Positions 7,676-15,071 of a stretch of 27,552 nucleotides of DNA are shown here, piece by piece (the first letter of the stretch is position 1; each line of letters opens with the position of its first letter). The notes beneath the pieces are model-generated. The model worked only from the letters and a program-made list of their open reading frames with translations, searched no databases and had not been told where the DNA came from. Location of the stretch: IMG/VR virus record IMGVR_UViG_3300042373_000672, positions 1 through 27,552 of that record; one strand, given 5' to 3'. The DNA comes from a virus. Made by a program: the position numbers and the translations under genes.

Positions 7676-8680
7676 ATGGCTGGACAATTTTTAAGTGATG
7701 CTTCTGGATACGAGGCTACCGAATTTGATACAAAAATACCTTCATTAACCGATCAGGCAAATATAGTTGAGGCTTTTAAGTTATATCATTATGGAATAGA
7801 TAATTATAGTGGTGCTGGAGCACCCTCTTCAGATAGTGTTCACGCTCACCTTAAAGATATTAATGATAGATTGACAGAAGTAGAAGAAAGTTCCGTTAAT
7901 TCTTTAACTGGAACAGCAAACGAAGTATCGGTGTCCGCATCTGTAGGAAACGTTGTTGTTGGTTTACCAGACGATGTAACAATCACAGATGACTTAACCG
8001 TAGGTGGAGATTTATCGGTAACTGGAGATTTACAAGTTAGTGGCTCAACAACATTTATTAATACAACAAATTTATCAGTAAAAGATCCTTTAATATTATT
8101 AGCAAGTGACAACGCTGCAAACTCTGTAGATTTAGGAACTGTTGCTAAATATAATTCTTCTGGAGAAAAATATTCAGGATTGGTTAAAGATGTTTCAGAC
8201 TCTGGAAAATGGAAATTATTTTCTGACGTAACATCTCTTCCATCTACAACGGTAGATTTTACTTCTGCTACATATGATACATTGAAAATTGGTTCATTAG
8301 AATCAACAAGTGTAATTGCAACCAGTGCAACTTTAGATACAATAACATCAACTGGACCATCAGACATAAGAATTCCACAAAATGCTCAAACTGGTTCTGC
8401 TACATATACATTAGTTTTATCAGATGTAGGAAAAATGGTTGAAAGAGATAATGCTTCCGCTAATAGCGTAACCGTTCCACCAAATTCTGATGTAGCCTTT
8501 CCAATAGGATGTCAAATTATAATTTTACAAACAGGATCTGGACAAACAACTATTGCTGCTGGTATTGGAGTTACCGTAAACGGTAGCCCAGGATTAAAAC
8601 TTCGTGCACAATGGACATCTGCTACTCTTATAAAAAGAGCAACAAATACTTGGGTTGCGATAGGAGACTTAGCATCATAA
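7676..8680 (+). CDS. Tail fibre protein, paralogue of 5311
   Basis: A 334-residue fibre. The N-terminal 75 residues (FLSDASGYEATEFDTKIPS, AHLKDINDRLTEVEE) are unlike the gene at 5311 and may bind a different partner. From about residue 110 it follows that gene: GDLSVTGDLQVSGSTTFIN, SVKDPLILLAS, YSGLVKDVSDSGKWKLFSDV, then the shared C-terminal domain (VTVPPNSDVAFPIGCQIIIL to TWVAIGDLAS). A 24-bp exact repeat lies in the shared part. It seems to be a fibre built by duplication of the C-terminal two thirds. It ends one base before the next ATG. Confidence 0.75.
   Translation: MAGQFLSDASGYEATEFDTKIPSLTDQANIVEAFKLYHYGIDNYSGAGAPSSDSVHAHLKDINDRLTEVEESSVNSLTGTANEVSVSASVGNVVVGLPDDVTITDDLTVGGDLSVTGDLQVSGSTTFINTTNLSVKDPLILLASDNAANSVDLGTVAKYNSSGEKYSGLVKDVSDSGKWKLFSDVTSLPSTTVDFTSATYDTLKIGSLESTSVIATSATLDTITSTGPSDIRIPQNAQTGSATYTLVLSDVGKMVERDNASANSVTVPPNSDVAFPIGCQIIILQTGSGQTTIAAGIGVTVNGSPGLKLRAQWTSATLIKRATNTWVAIGDLAS
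8591..8614 (+). repeat. 24-bp exact repeat, copy 2
   Basis: Identical to 6625-6648, in the homologous position of the paralogous fibre gene. It could support recombination between the two genes. Confidence 0.85.
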
Positions 8681-8681
8681 A

Positions 8682-9542
8682 ATGTCTAAAAAAATTAGAG
8701 GAAATGCTGGAAGATTACCAGGTGCTCCAACAATTGGGACAGCAACTGCAGGAATTCAAAATGCTACAGTTTCTTTTACAGCCCCATCATATTTAGGAAA
8801 ACCTTCAGGAACAAGTTATACAGTAACTTCAACCCCTGGATCATTTACAGGAACAGGTTCATCATCTCCAATAACAGTAACTGGTTTAACTGGAGGAACC
8901 GCTTACACTTTTAAGGTTGCATTGTCTAATGGAATAGGTTTTGGTCCAGAATCTGCAGCAAGTAATTCAATAACAGCAATTGTTCCACCGTTCTTCCCAC
9001 CGTTCTTCCCACCATTCTTCCCACCATTCTTCCCACCATTCTTCCCACCATTCTTCCCACCAAGATTTTATGTAAATAGTATTCACGTTGCAGGATGTAT
9101 CTATGCAGAAACATTAGTTAAAACAGTAGGAGATAATGATTCTATTAAACATGCAAGAGCAGAAGAATTAGAGGTAGGTCAAGATATTTGGGCTATGACT
9201 CATTCAAATATTGAAGATATGTCATTAGTAAAAACTAAAATTAAAAGTGTTTATCCAATTATTAAACAAACTTTAATATTTAATAATGATGAGTCTACAA
9301 GGGTATCCTTAGAGCAACCAGTACTAGTAGAAGACGGGGGTAATTGGAAATTTATTACCTCAAATGAATTAACTATTGGTAATAAGATAATGTCTTATAG
9401 TGAAGAAGATAATAAATTTGTACCCCTTGAAATTACCGAAATAACAAAAGATGAATCTCCAAAAGTAACATATGCTATATCTGTAGAAGATCATAGTGCA
9501 TTTATTGCTGGAAATATAGTTTGTAGAAATAAGCAGGTATAA
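8682..9542 (+). CDS. Tail protein: Fn3, FFPP linker, Hint domain
   Basis: A 286-residue three-part protein. Residues about 14-98 are a fibronectin type III domain (GTATAGIQNATVSFTAP, SPITVTGLTGGTAYTFKV). Residues 102-127 are six PPFF units and a final PP. Residues 137-286 look like a Hint (hedgehog/intein) domain. Cys139 opens block A (CIYAETLVKT, ELEVGQDIWA), VSLEQPVLVEDGGNW matches block B, TYAISVEDHSAFIAG block F, and VCRNKQV the end. The block B histidine is Gln here, and the residue before Asn283 is Arg rather than the usual His, so activity is uncertain. Hint domains can form a thioester and cleave or ligate. There is nothing downstream to splice to, so cleavage or attachment of the upstream part is more likely than splicing. 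The neighbour at 9544 has the same first two parts. Confidence 0.75.
   Translation: MSKKIRGNAGRLPGAPTIGTATAGIQNATVSFTAPSYLGKPSGTSYTVTSTPGSFTGTGSSSPITVTGLTGGTAYTFKVALSNGIGFGPESAASNSITAIVPPFFPPFFPPFFPPFFPPFFPPFFPPRFYVNSIHVAGCIYAETLVKTVGDNDSIKHARAEELEVGQDIWAMTHSNIEDMSLVKTKIKSVYPIIKQTLIFNNDESTRVSLEQPVLVEDGGNWKFITSNELTIGNKIMSYSEEDNKFVPLEITEITKDESPKVTYAISVEDHSAFIAGNIVCRNKQV
8985..9062 (+). repeat. 12-bp tandem repeat encoding (PPFF)6
   Basis: Six near-perfect 12-bp units (CCACCATTCTTC, the first two with CCG) plus half a unit. The period is in frame, so copy-number change alters linker length without breaking the gene. Confidence 0.9.
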
Positions 9543-9543
9543 A

Positions 9544-10227
9544 ATGCCATTAATTATTGGATCAAATAGTGGTGGAAAACAACCAGGAACACCTATAATT
9601 GGTACTGCAACTGCAGGAATTATAAGTGCTACAGTTGGCTTTACAGCCCCATCATATTTAGGAAAACCAACAGGAACAACTTATACAGCAACATCAAGTC
9701 CTGGAGGAATAACTGGAACTAGTTCAACTTCTCCAATTACTGTCAATGGATTAACAGCAGGTGTGTCTTATACATTTACTGTTACATTGTCTAACGGAAT
9801 TGCAACTTCTACCGCTTCTGGAATAAGTAATTCTGTTACACCTTCACCAGTACCATTCTTCCCACCATTCTTTCCACCATTCTTTCCACCATTCTTCCCA
9901 CCTAACTTTTATTCAGACGAAAGAGACAAGCAAGATATTAAATCATTAGAATTGGGATTAGACTTTGTTAAAGATTTATTACCAGTATCTTATGTATGGA
10001 ATATGAGAGATGGGTCAGTTGCTGGAGTAAATGATGCTGGTTTTATTGCTCAAGACCTACAAAGAATTCAAGAAAAATACGGTGTAGAGTGGCTGGGTAT
10101 GGTTGATGATTCTAATGAAAGTCAATTAAAGATAAACTATATTAAGATGATACCTATCCTTGTAAAATCAGTACAAGAACTAACTAAAGAAATAGAAGAA
10201 TTAAAAAATAAACAGTGCTCTTGCTAA
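9544..10227 (+). CDS. Tail protein: Fn3, FFPP linker, Peptidase_S74
   Basis: A 227-residue twin of the upstream protein. The Fn3 domain (residues 14-100) is closely similar (GTATAGIISATVGFTAP, APSYLGKPTG), followed by four FFPP units at 104-120. Ser124 then opens an intramolecular chaperone of the endosialidase/Peptidase_S74 family: SDERDKQDIKSLELGLDFV, PVSYVWN, AGFIAQDLQ. These chaperones help a trimeric fibre to fold and then cut themselves off just before the conserved Ser. A C-terminal helix (VKSVQELTKEIEELKNK) ends in CSC, which could pin the chaperone trimer together. If cleavage is standard, the mature protein is only Fn3 plus the linker, about 123 residues. It starts one base after the upstream stop. 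Confidence 0.85.
   Translation: MPLIIGSNSGGKQPGTPIIGTATAGIISATVGFTAPSYLGKPTGTTYTATSSPGGITGTSSTSPITVNGLTAGVSYTFTVTLSNGIATSTASGISNSVTPSPVPFFPPFFPPFFPPFFPPNFYSDERDKQDIKSLELGLDFVKDLLPVSYVWNMRDGSVAGVNDAGFIAQDLQRIQEKYGVEWLGMVDDSNESQLKINYIKMIPILVKSVQELTKEIEELKNKQCSC
9853..9903 (+). repeat. 12-bp tandem repeat encoding (FFPP)4
   Basis: Same repeat unit as 8985-9062, with TTT/TTC wobble changes. It joins the Fn3 domain to the self-cleaving chaperone. Confidence 0.88.
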
Positions 10228-10249
10228 ACTAGTATCTTTATGATATTAT
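10221..10249 (+). promoter_or_regulatory. Promoter of hydroxylase cluster
   Basis: TTGCTA at 10221-10226, a 17 nt spacer, then TATTAT at 10244-10249 with a TG extension. It overlaps the end of the S74 gene and stands 21 nt before the ATG at 10271, which has AAAGG as ribosome binding site. Confidence 0.6.
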
Positions 10250-10270
10250 AGATCTAACAGAAAGGTCATC

Positions 10271-10945
10271 ATGATGCAAAGAGAAGAAAATATAGTTCAA
10301 TCATGGTCAGAAGTAGAAGACTTAGGTAATGGCATATATGTTTATAGAGATGTATTACCAGAATCATTAGACTTAGTCAATAGATTAGAAAAAGTATTAT
10401 CTAACCCAGAAAGTCAATATAACTGGATAGTTGCACAAGTAGGATATGGTCAAGTTATGCCAGACTATCGTGACTGTGTTGATTTTAAATATAAAAAATC
10501 AGATTTGGTTGATGATGGATCAAAAGAATATAATGAATTAGCAAAAATATGGCAGCAATGTTACGATAGAAAGGCTGCAGCAGTAGATCACTATAGATCT
10601 AGATTTAATATTATGGACTTAAAATATTGGGAAGCATTTAACTTTATTAGATATGGTGAAGGTCAACATTTTATGGAACACCATGATCATGGATATTCAT
10701 ATAATTGTACAGTTTCGTTAGTTTGTTATTTAAATGATAATTATGAAGGTGGAGAACTGTCATTTAGATTGCAGGGTTTAAAAATTAAACCAAAGGCTGG
10801 AGACATGTACGTATTTCCTTCTAATTTTATGTATCCACATGTTGCTGAAAAGGTAACGTCTGGTGTTAAATATTCTTTAGTAACTATGTTGGATTATAGT
10901 GCTAAGTATCATACACCAGAAATTTATAATAATACGGAAGACTAA
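10271..10945 (+). CDS. 2OG-Fe(II) oxygenase, prolyl 4-hydroxylase-like (1)
   Basis: A 224-residue enzyme of the P4H superfamily. Fe(II) ligands are H137-x-D139 (in EHHDHGYS) and H190 (YPHVAEKV). K200 (GVKYSLV), ten residues later, would hold the 2-oxoglutarate carboxylate. The core strand motif YLNDNYEGGELSF is shared with the five related genes downstream. Such enzymes couple 2-oxoglutarate decarboxylation to hydroxylation of a side chain, often proline, or of a small molecule. This copy stands apart from the others, separated by two genes of unknown function, and begins the operon. The start could equally be the second ATG one codon later. Substrate unknown; nearest candidates are the proline-rich tail proteins upstream. 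Confidence 0.85.
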   Translation: MMQREENIVQSWSEVEDLGNGIYVYRDVLPESLDLVNRLEKVLSNPESQYNWIVAQVGYGQVMPDYRDCVDFKYKKSDLVDDGSKEYNELAKIWQQCYDRKAAAVDHYRSRFNIMDLKYWEAFNFIRYGEGQHFMEHHDHGYSYNCTVSLVCYLNDNYEGGELSFRLQGLKIKPKAGDMYVFPSNFMYPHVAEKVTSGVKYSLVTMLDYSAKYHTPEIYNNTED

Positions 10946-11655
10946 TGTCAACAGTAAATGTTTACTGTCAAAACCAATCTGTTAATATAAAACAAACACG
11001 AATAAAAAGAGATTGGATGGAAGAAACTGCTGAAAAACATGCCTATAAATGTTTTCCTATAAGTTTGGCAAATACTATAGGGTATGAATTATCTTTACCA
11101 ATAGATGTTACTTTTGTTTGGGATGGAATTAGTGATTCATCACCAGAACACATAAAAATACTTTCTGGAGAAGAATTTATACAAAACTCTAGGGCAAATG
11201 CAACTGTTAGTTTTAAAACTGGTATAGTTATAAAGTCAGATAGCAATATTAGTTTTTTACATATGCCAGTACCAAACATGTTTAATGATTCATATCAAAC
11301 TTTTACTAGTTTAATTAGTACCTCATTTTTTGATCAAGAATTTCCTTCTGCTATAAAAATATTAAAGCCAGATAAGGCTATAACAATTAAAGCAAATGAG
11401 CCATTTGCAACACTTGTACCTATATCTTTAACTAGCATGTCAGATATAGAATTAAATTTAAATGATTTTGATATGGATGAGAAGTGGTATAAAGATAATG
11501 AAGAAAGAGGCAAGGTGGCATATGAACTTAATAAAAAGGGTGAATGGACTAACTGGTATAGAAATGCTACTGATCATAACGATGTTCAAATTGGTGAACA
11601 TGAGGTAAAGTCTTTAAAACTAATAATAAACGATAATAGGAGAAATAGTGGATAG
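10945..11655 (+). CDS. Conserved protein, paralogue of next gene
   Basis: A 236-residue protein overlapping the oxygenase stop by one base (TAATG). It has C36-x-P38, G46-Y47 and P52 (CFPISLANTIGYELSLP), then DVTFVWDG, and near the C-terminus EPFATLVPISL. The protein at 11648 has the same residues at identical spacing (C64, P66, G74, Y75, P80, then DIEFYLD, and later TPFVQVFPF). The pair is therefore homologous. The pattern recalls the DUF6065 group found in phages and bacteria, though I cannot confirm this. It has no clear metal site. Its place between oxygenases suggests it serves the same pathway, perhaps by binding or shaping a substrate (inference). Confidence 0.6.
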   Translation: MSTVNVYCQNQSVNIKQTRIKRDWMEETAEKHAYKCFPISLANTIGYELSLPIDVTFVWDGISDSSPEHIKILSGEEFIQNSRANATVSFKTGIVIKSDSNISFLHMPVPNMFNDSYQTFTSLISTSFFDQEFPSAIKILKPDKAITIKANEPFATLVPISLTSMSDIELNLNDFDMDEKWYKDNEERGKVAYELNKKGEWTNWYRNATDHNDVQIGEHEVKSLKLIINDNRRNSG

Positions 11656-12382
11656 CAAAGAAATAAAGTTTATTACAAACAGATTTTGGCAAACAGAAAG
11701 AACCAGCACTAAACCATCTTCTGCATCTAAGTCTTTACCAGAGTGGTATACAAAAGCAGAAAGATTTATAACTAACCCTGAAACTAAAGAATATTATGAA
11801 GATAAAGACGGTGGCAAAATTGCTAGTTGGAAGGCATGTATGCCATTTATGGATGTAATGATGAGTGGATATTTTATGTATACCCCTTGCGATATAGAGT
11901 TTTATTTAGATGAGCAAGGAGATATTCGTCATAAAATAACTGATGAAAAAAATCAAAGTTTTTGTAGTGAAAGACCACCAATGCTTGGATTTTATCAACC
12001 AGACGGATACTACTTAGATCATTTCTCTTGGTTTGTAGACTGGGGAACTATATTACCAGAAGGATATAGTGCTCTGTATACAACTCCATTTAATAGATTT
12101 GATTTACCATTTATAAATACATCTGGAATTATTGATAACGATGTTGTTAACCTTAATGGAAACCTACCATTTTTTTTAAGAGAAGGCTGGACTGGTGTAA
12201 TACCTAAAGGAACCCCATTTGTTCAGGTATTTCCGTTTAAAAGAGAAAACTGGACTTCTTCTATAATTGTTGAAGACCCAATGTCTATTCCTCAAAAAAA
12301 TATTGATAATGCTGCTAAATATAGAGTGCCTGATGGAGGGGTATATAAAAATGTAGACTGGCATAGAAGATCATATGAATAG
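11648..12382 (+). CDS. Conserved protein, paralogue of previous gene (GTG start)
   Basis: A 244-residue protein starting at GTG, 8 nt inside the upstream gene, behind AGGAG. The N-terminal part has NRFWQTERTSTKPSSASKSL and PEWYTKAERF. The shared core is CMPFMDVMMSGYFMYTPCDI (64-83), and the C-terminal half has GWTGVIPKGTPFVQVFPFKR, then DWHRR at the end. The beta-rich middle with PEGYSALYTTPFNR and the KGTP turn suggests a jelly-roll or cupin-like fold, but no metal triad is clear. Proteins of this look sit near 2OG oxygenases in other aquatic phages as far as I recall. Function unknown; possibly a partner of the hydroxylases. Confidence 0.6.
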   Translation: MDSKEIKFITNRFWQTERTSTKPSSASKSLPEWYTKAERFITNPETKEYYEDKDGGKIASWKACMPFMDVMMSGYFMYTPCDIEFYLDEQGDIRHKITDEKNQSFCSERPPMLGFYQPDGYYLDHFSWFVDWGTILPEGYSALYTTPFNRFDLPFINTSGIIDNDVVNLNGNLPFFLREGWTGVIPKGTPFVQVFPFKRENWTSSIIVEDPMSIPQKNIDNAAKYRVPDGGVYKNVDWHRRSYE

Positions 12383-12387
12383 TCCTA

Positions 12388-12396
12388 TGGTAAAAT
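12388..12396 (+). promoter_or_regulatory. Extended -10 promoter, leaderless type
   Basis: TGG then TAAAAT at 12391-12396, six bases before the ATG at 12403. No ribosome binding site fits in between, so transcription probably starts at the start codon. Confidence 0.45.
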
Positions 12397-12402
12397 AAAA
12401 TT

Positions 12403-13086
12403 ATGAATCCAAAAGAATTAGAAAAATTAATGGAAGAAACAGATAAAAATAGGGTATCTATAACCCCGTCTGGATCTTTTGGATCATCTAAAGACAATAT
12501 TGTAAGTTTAGAAGATTTTATGACTAAAGAAGATAAAGAGTTATTGTATAACTTTGCAGTTAACTTAGAAAATTGGCACAAAGATGAAAGTGTTTATGAT
12601 AAAGATGGTGTTATGATTTATGATGCTAGTTTTTGGGCTAACCGTGTAGCAAATCAAAAAGAAATTGCACAACAAGATTCAGCAAATATAGTTAGAGATA
12701 AAATTGTAGAACTACTAGCAAGATTTAAAGAAAAGGTAGATGCTCATTTAAACGTTAATGCCGTACCAACATTTCCTGCTTTTGTAAGATGGTTTCCAGG
12801 AAATTATCAACTACCACATGCAGATAAAGAATTGCATGAAGGAGAAAACTCAGGAAAACCAAATAATTTTCCATATTATGACATTGCTGGATTAATGTAC
12901 CTTAATGATGATTATGAAGGTGGAGAACTATACTTTCCACAACATGATATTGAGTTTAAACCTAAAGCAGGTGCAGCATATTTTTTTCCAGGAGATAAAA
13001 ACTTTATACATGGGGTAAAAGAAGTTACTGCTGGTGTTAGATACACACTTCCATTTTTTTGGACTATAGTAGGGCACGGTAAATAA
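12403..13086 (+). CDS. 2OG-Fe(II) oxygenase, prolyl 4-hydroxylase-like (2)
   Basis: A 227-residue P4H-type enzyme. Iron ligands H139-x-D141 (LPHADKEL) and H203 (FIHGVKEV), 2-oxoglutarate residue R213 (GVRYTLPFFW). The shared core is YLNDDYEGGELYFPQHDIEF, followed by KPKAGAAYFFPG. The first 75 residues are helical and polar. The start is set by the -10 box that ends 6 nt before the ATG. The next gene begins directly after the stop. It is closest in style to the copy at 13850 (both GELYFP, IHGVKE, RYT). All catalytic residues are present, so activity is likely; substrate unknown. Confidence 0.87.
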   Translation: MNPKELEKLMEETDKNRVSITPSGSFGSSKDNIVSLEDFMTKEDKELLYNFAVNLENWHKDESVYDKDGVMIYDASFWANRVANQKEIAQQDSANIVRDKIVELLARFKEKVDAHLNVNAVPTFPAFVRWFPGNYQLPHADKELHEGENSGKPNNFPYYDIAGLMYLNDDYEGGELYFPQHDIEFKPKAGAAYFFPGDKNFIHGVKEVTAGVRYTLPFFWTIVGHGK

Positions 13087-13863
13087 ATGGAATATATTAA
13101 ACTATTTCCTAAGATACATGTATATAAAGGTTTATTAAATAACTGTGATGATCTAGTAGATATATTAAAAAAAGCAGAAGAAGATTCAGATACAACATAT
13201 TTATTTAAAGACTGGAAACCGTGGAGTTTTTTTGGAACTTACGTTTATCAAATAGACAATAACGCCATACATTCTGGTATACAAAATGAAAAATTACAAA
13301 AAGAAATAAATTATCTTGAAATGGTTAAGAAAGCATTTTTTGATAGCACTGATAACTTTTTAAAAGAATATAAATTAGACCTACCTGGAGATTGGCAAAT
13401 GATGGGTCCTTCATTTTCCAAATATATACCAGACGAAGGCGAAGAGGGTAGAGTAGGAAAAGGAATGAGTATGTCTAGGCATACAGATTACGTACCATGG
13501 ATGAAAGATGTTCCAGGATATAAATTTGCTTTAACTTGCACTATGTATTTAAATGACGATTATGACGGTGGAGAAATATCATTTAAAGTTGGAGATCAGT
13601 ATATAGATTATAAACCAGTTGCTGGAGATGTAATTGTATTTCCATCTGGACACCCTGAATTTTTAGCAGACGAGCACCCTTATCTACATGGTGTTAAAAA
13701 GATATCTGGAAATCCAAGATATTTAATTAGATCTTTTTACCAGTTCTATCATACAGGCTCTGAAGAATGGCTTAAAAATCAAGAAAAGTATGGAAAAGAA
13801 ATATGGTGTAAAATGGAAGAAGAAAGAATAGAAAAGGACATGAGGGTGTATGACTTTTACTAA
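13087..13863 (+). CDS. 2OG-Fe(II) oxygenase, prolyl 4-hydroxylase-like (3)
   Basis: A 258-residue enzyme, the longest of the six. Iron ligands H132-x-D134 (SRHTDYVPW) and H201 (YLHGVKKI), 2-oxoglutarate residue R211 (NPRYLIRSF). The core is YLNDDYDGGEISF, with an extra loop PSGHPEFLADEHPYLHG before the distal His. A C-terminal tail of about 40 charged residues (EEWLKNQEKYGKEIWCKMEE) is absent from the shorter siblings and may contact a partner. The ATG follows the upstream stop with no gap, and the next gene starts 14 nt before this one ends. Substrate unknown. Confidence 0.86.
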   Translation: MEYIKLFPKIHVYKGLLNNCDDLVDILKKAEEDSDTTYLFKDWKPWSFFGTYVYQIDNNAIHSGIQNEKLQKEINYLEMVKKAFFDSTDNFLKEYKLDLPGDWQMMGPSFSKYIPDEGEEGRVGKGMSMSRHTDYVPWMKDVPGYKFALTCTMYLNDDYDGGEISFKVGDQYIDYKPVAGDVIVFPSGHPEFLADEHPYLHGVKKISGNPRYLIRSFYQFYHTGSEEWLKNQEKYGKEIWCKMEEERIEKDMRVYDFY

Positions 13864-14530
13864 AGAAGATCTTAAATTCTATAAAAACGATATTGCAAGA
13901 ATTGATAACTTTGTTACAGCAGATGAAGCAAAGGCAATGATTAAATATTTTGAGTCTCAAGCACAAATTTGGGGAGATATTGCTTTTTATAATTCTCTTG
14001 GTATGGGCTTGGCACCACATGATCAAAGGCTTATTGAATTAGGTTTAGATCCTAAACATTTTGATAATTTAAGAGATAAGTTTAAACAATCATGTGAGAT
14101 GTTTTTTGAAAGAGAATTAAGAGCAAACACATCTCATGCACAAAAATGGAAAGTTGGAGGATTTGCTGCACCACATTCAGACAACTCAGACCATGATGGA
14201 AATCCAAACGCCTTTCATATAAATAAATATGTTGGTATATTATACTTAAACGATGATTACGAAGGTGGAGAACTATATTTCCCTGATCATAAGTTAGAGT
14301 TTAAACCTCCTGTGTATTCCTTCATTATGTTCCCAGGTGGTCACGAAAATATTCATGGAGTAAAAGAAATAACAAAAGGAACAAGGTATACAATGGTTTC
14401 ATTTTGGGATTATGCTGATGCAGTATATGATGAAGAAACTTTGGATAAGTGGGAAAAGGAAATTGAAAAGGTTAGAGAAGAGCAAGCAGTTCAAAAAATA
14501 GAGTGGGACAAGGGAAATAAACTTGTATAA
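13850..14530 (+). CDS. 2OG-Fe(II) oxygenase, prolyl 4-hydroxylase-like (4)
   Basis: A 226-residue enzyme whose ATG overlaps the previous gene by 14 nt and follows GAGGGTG. Iron ligands H109-x-D111 (APHSDNSD) and H169 (NIHGVKEI), 2-oxoglutarate residue R179 (GTRYTMVSFW). The core is YLNDDYEGGELYFPDHKLEF. The C-terminus is a charged helix (LDKWEKEIEKVREEQAVQK). A loop of about 20 residues between the HxD and the core (NSDHDGNPNAFHINKY) could form a substrate lid. All key residues are present. Confidence 0.86.
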   Translation: MTFTKEDLKFYKNDIARIDNFVTADEAKAMIKYFESQAQIWGDIAFYNSLGMGLAPHDQRLIELGLDPKHFDNLRDKFKQSCEMFFERELRANTSHAQKWKVGGFAAPHSDNSDHDGNPNAFHINKYVGILYLNDDYEGGELYFPDHKLEFKPPVYSFIMFPGGHENIHGVKEITKGTRYTMVSFWDYADAVYDEETLDKWEKEIEKVREEQAVQKIEWDKGNKLV

Positions 14531-15071
14531 CCTATATATTAATGAAAAAATATATTATTATAAAGATGTAATAAAAAATTATCAAGATATTGTAGATAGG
14601 ATAAATAATGAAAAAGATCCATGGGTTTTTTATCCAACAAAAGAAATTAATGGTATTAAAATACATGAACTAAACCCTTATGAGTTTACTGAATATAAAA
14701 AGGTTAAGATAACAGATATAGAAGATAAGTTAGAAAATTGTATTAGTGATTATGAAATAAAAAATAACATAAAAATAAAAAAATTTACAGATATGATTGT
14801 ACATAAATCGTATCCAGGAAAACACTTAGGGCCTCATACAGATTCTAATGGAGAACATAACTCCCCATGTGTAACAGTTATTATTACCTTAAATGATAAC
14901 TACTATGGAGGAGAAATGGTATTTGATAAACAAAATGTAACATTAAAACTTAGTGCTGGAAGTATTTTAATATACCCATCTGTTGAACCATATAGTCATA
15001 TGCCTAGTCTAATTACCGCAGGAAGTAAGATATCAGCAATTATGTTTGGATTTAAAGATGAAGATAACTAA
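14523..15071 (+). CDS. 2OG-Fe(II) oxygenase, P4H-like, short (5; TTG start)
   Basis: A 182-residue member, starting at TTG 8 nt inside the upstream gene; no in-frame ATG fits. Iron ligands H105-x-D107 (GPHTDSNG) and H159 (YSHMPSLI), with K169 in place of Arg as the 2-oxoglutarate contact. The core is TLNDNYYGGEMVF. The N-terminal YINEKIYYYKDVIKNYQDIV resembles the start of the last member (FDKIHYYEDVIENPYVLI), so these two are the closest pair. It lacks the HGVK motif of members 2-4. Probably active, with a different substrate from those members (inference). Confidence 0.8.
   Translation: MYNLYINEKIYYYKDVIKNYQDIVDRINNEKDPWVFYPTKEINGIKIHELNPYEFTEYKKVKITDIEDKLENCISDYEIKNNIKIKKFTDMIVHKSYPGKHLGPHTDSNGEHNSPCVTVIITLNDNYYGGEMVFDKQNVTLKLSAGSILIYPSVEPYSHMPSLITAGSKISAIMFGFKDEDN

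Noticed and set aside
8985-9062. Tandem repeat considered as a CRISPR array
   Set aside because: Units are 12 bp with no spacers and encode an in-frame protein linker.
8682-9542. Hint domain considered as an intein
   Set aside because: It ends the protein three residues after Asn283 with no C-terminal extein and no homing endonuclease, so it is not a splicing intein.
8682-10227. The twin tail genes considered as one gene broken by a stop
   Set aside because: Each has its own ATG, full Fn3 domain, linker and C-terminal domain.
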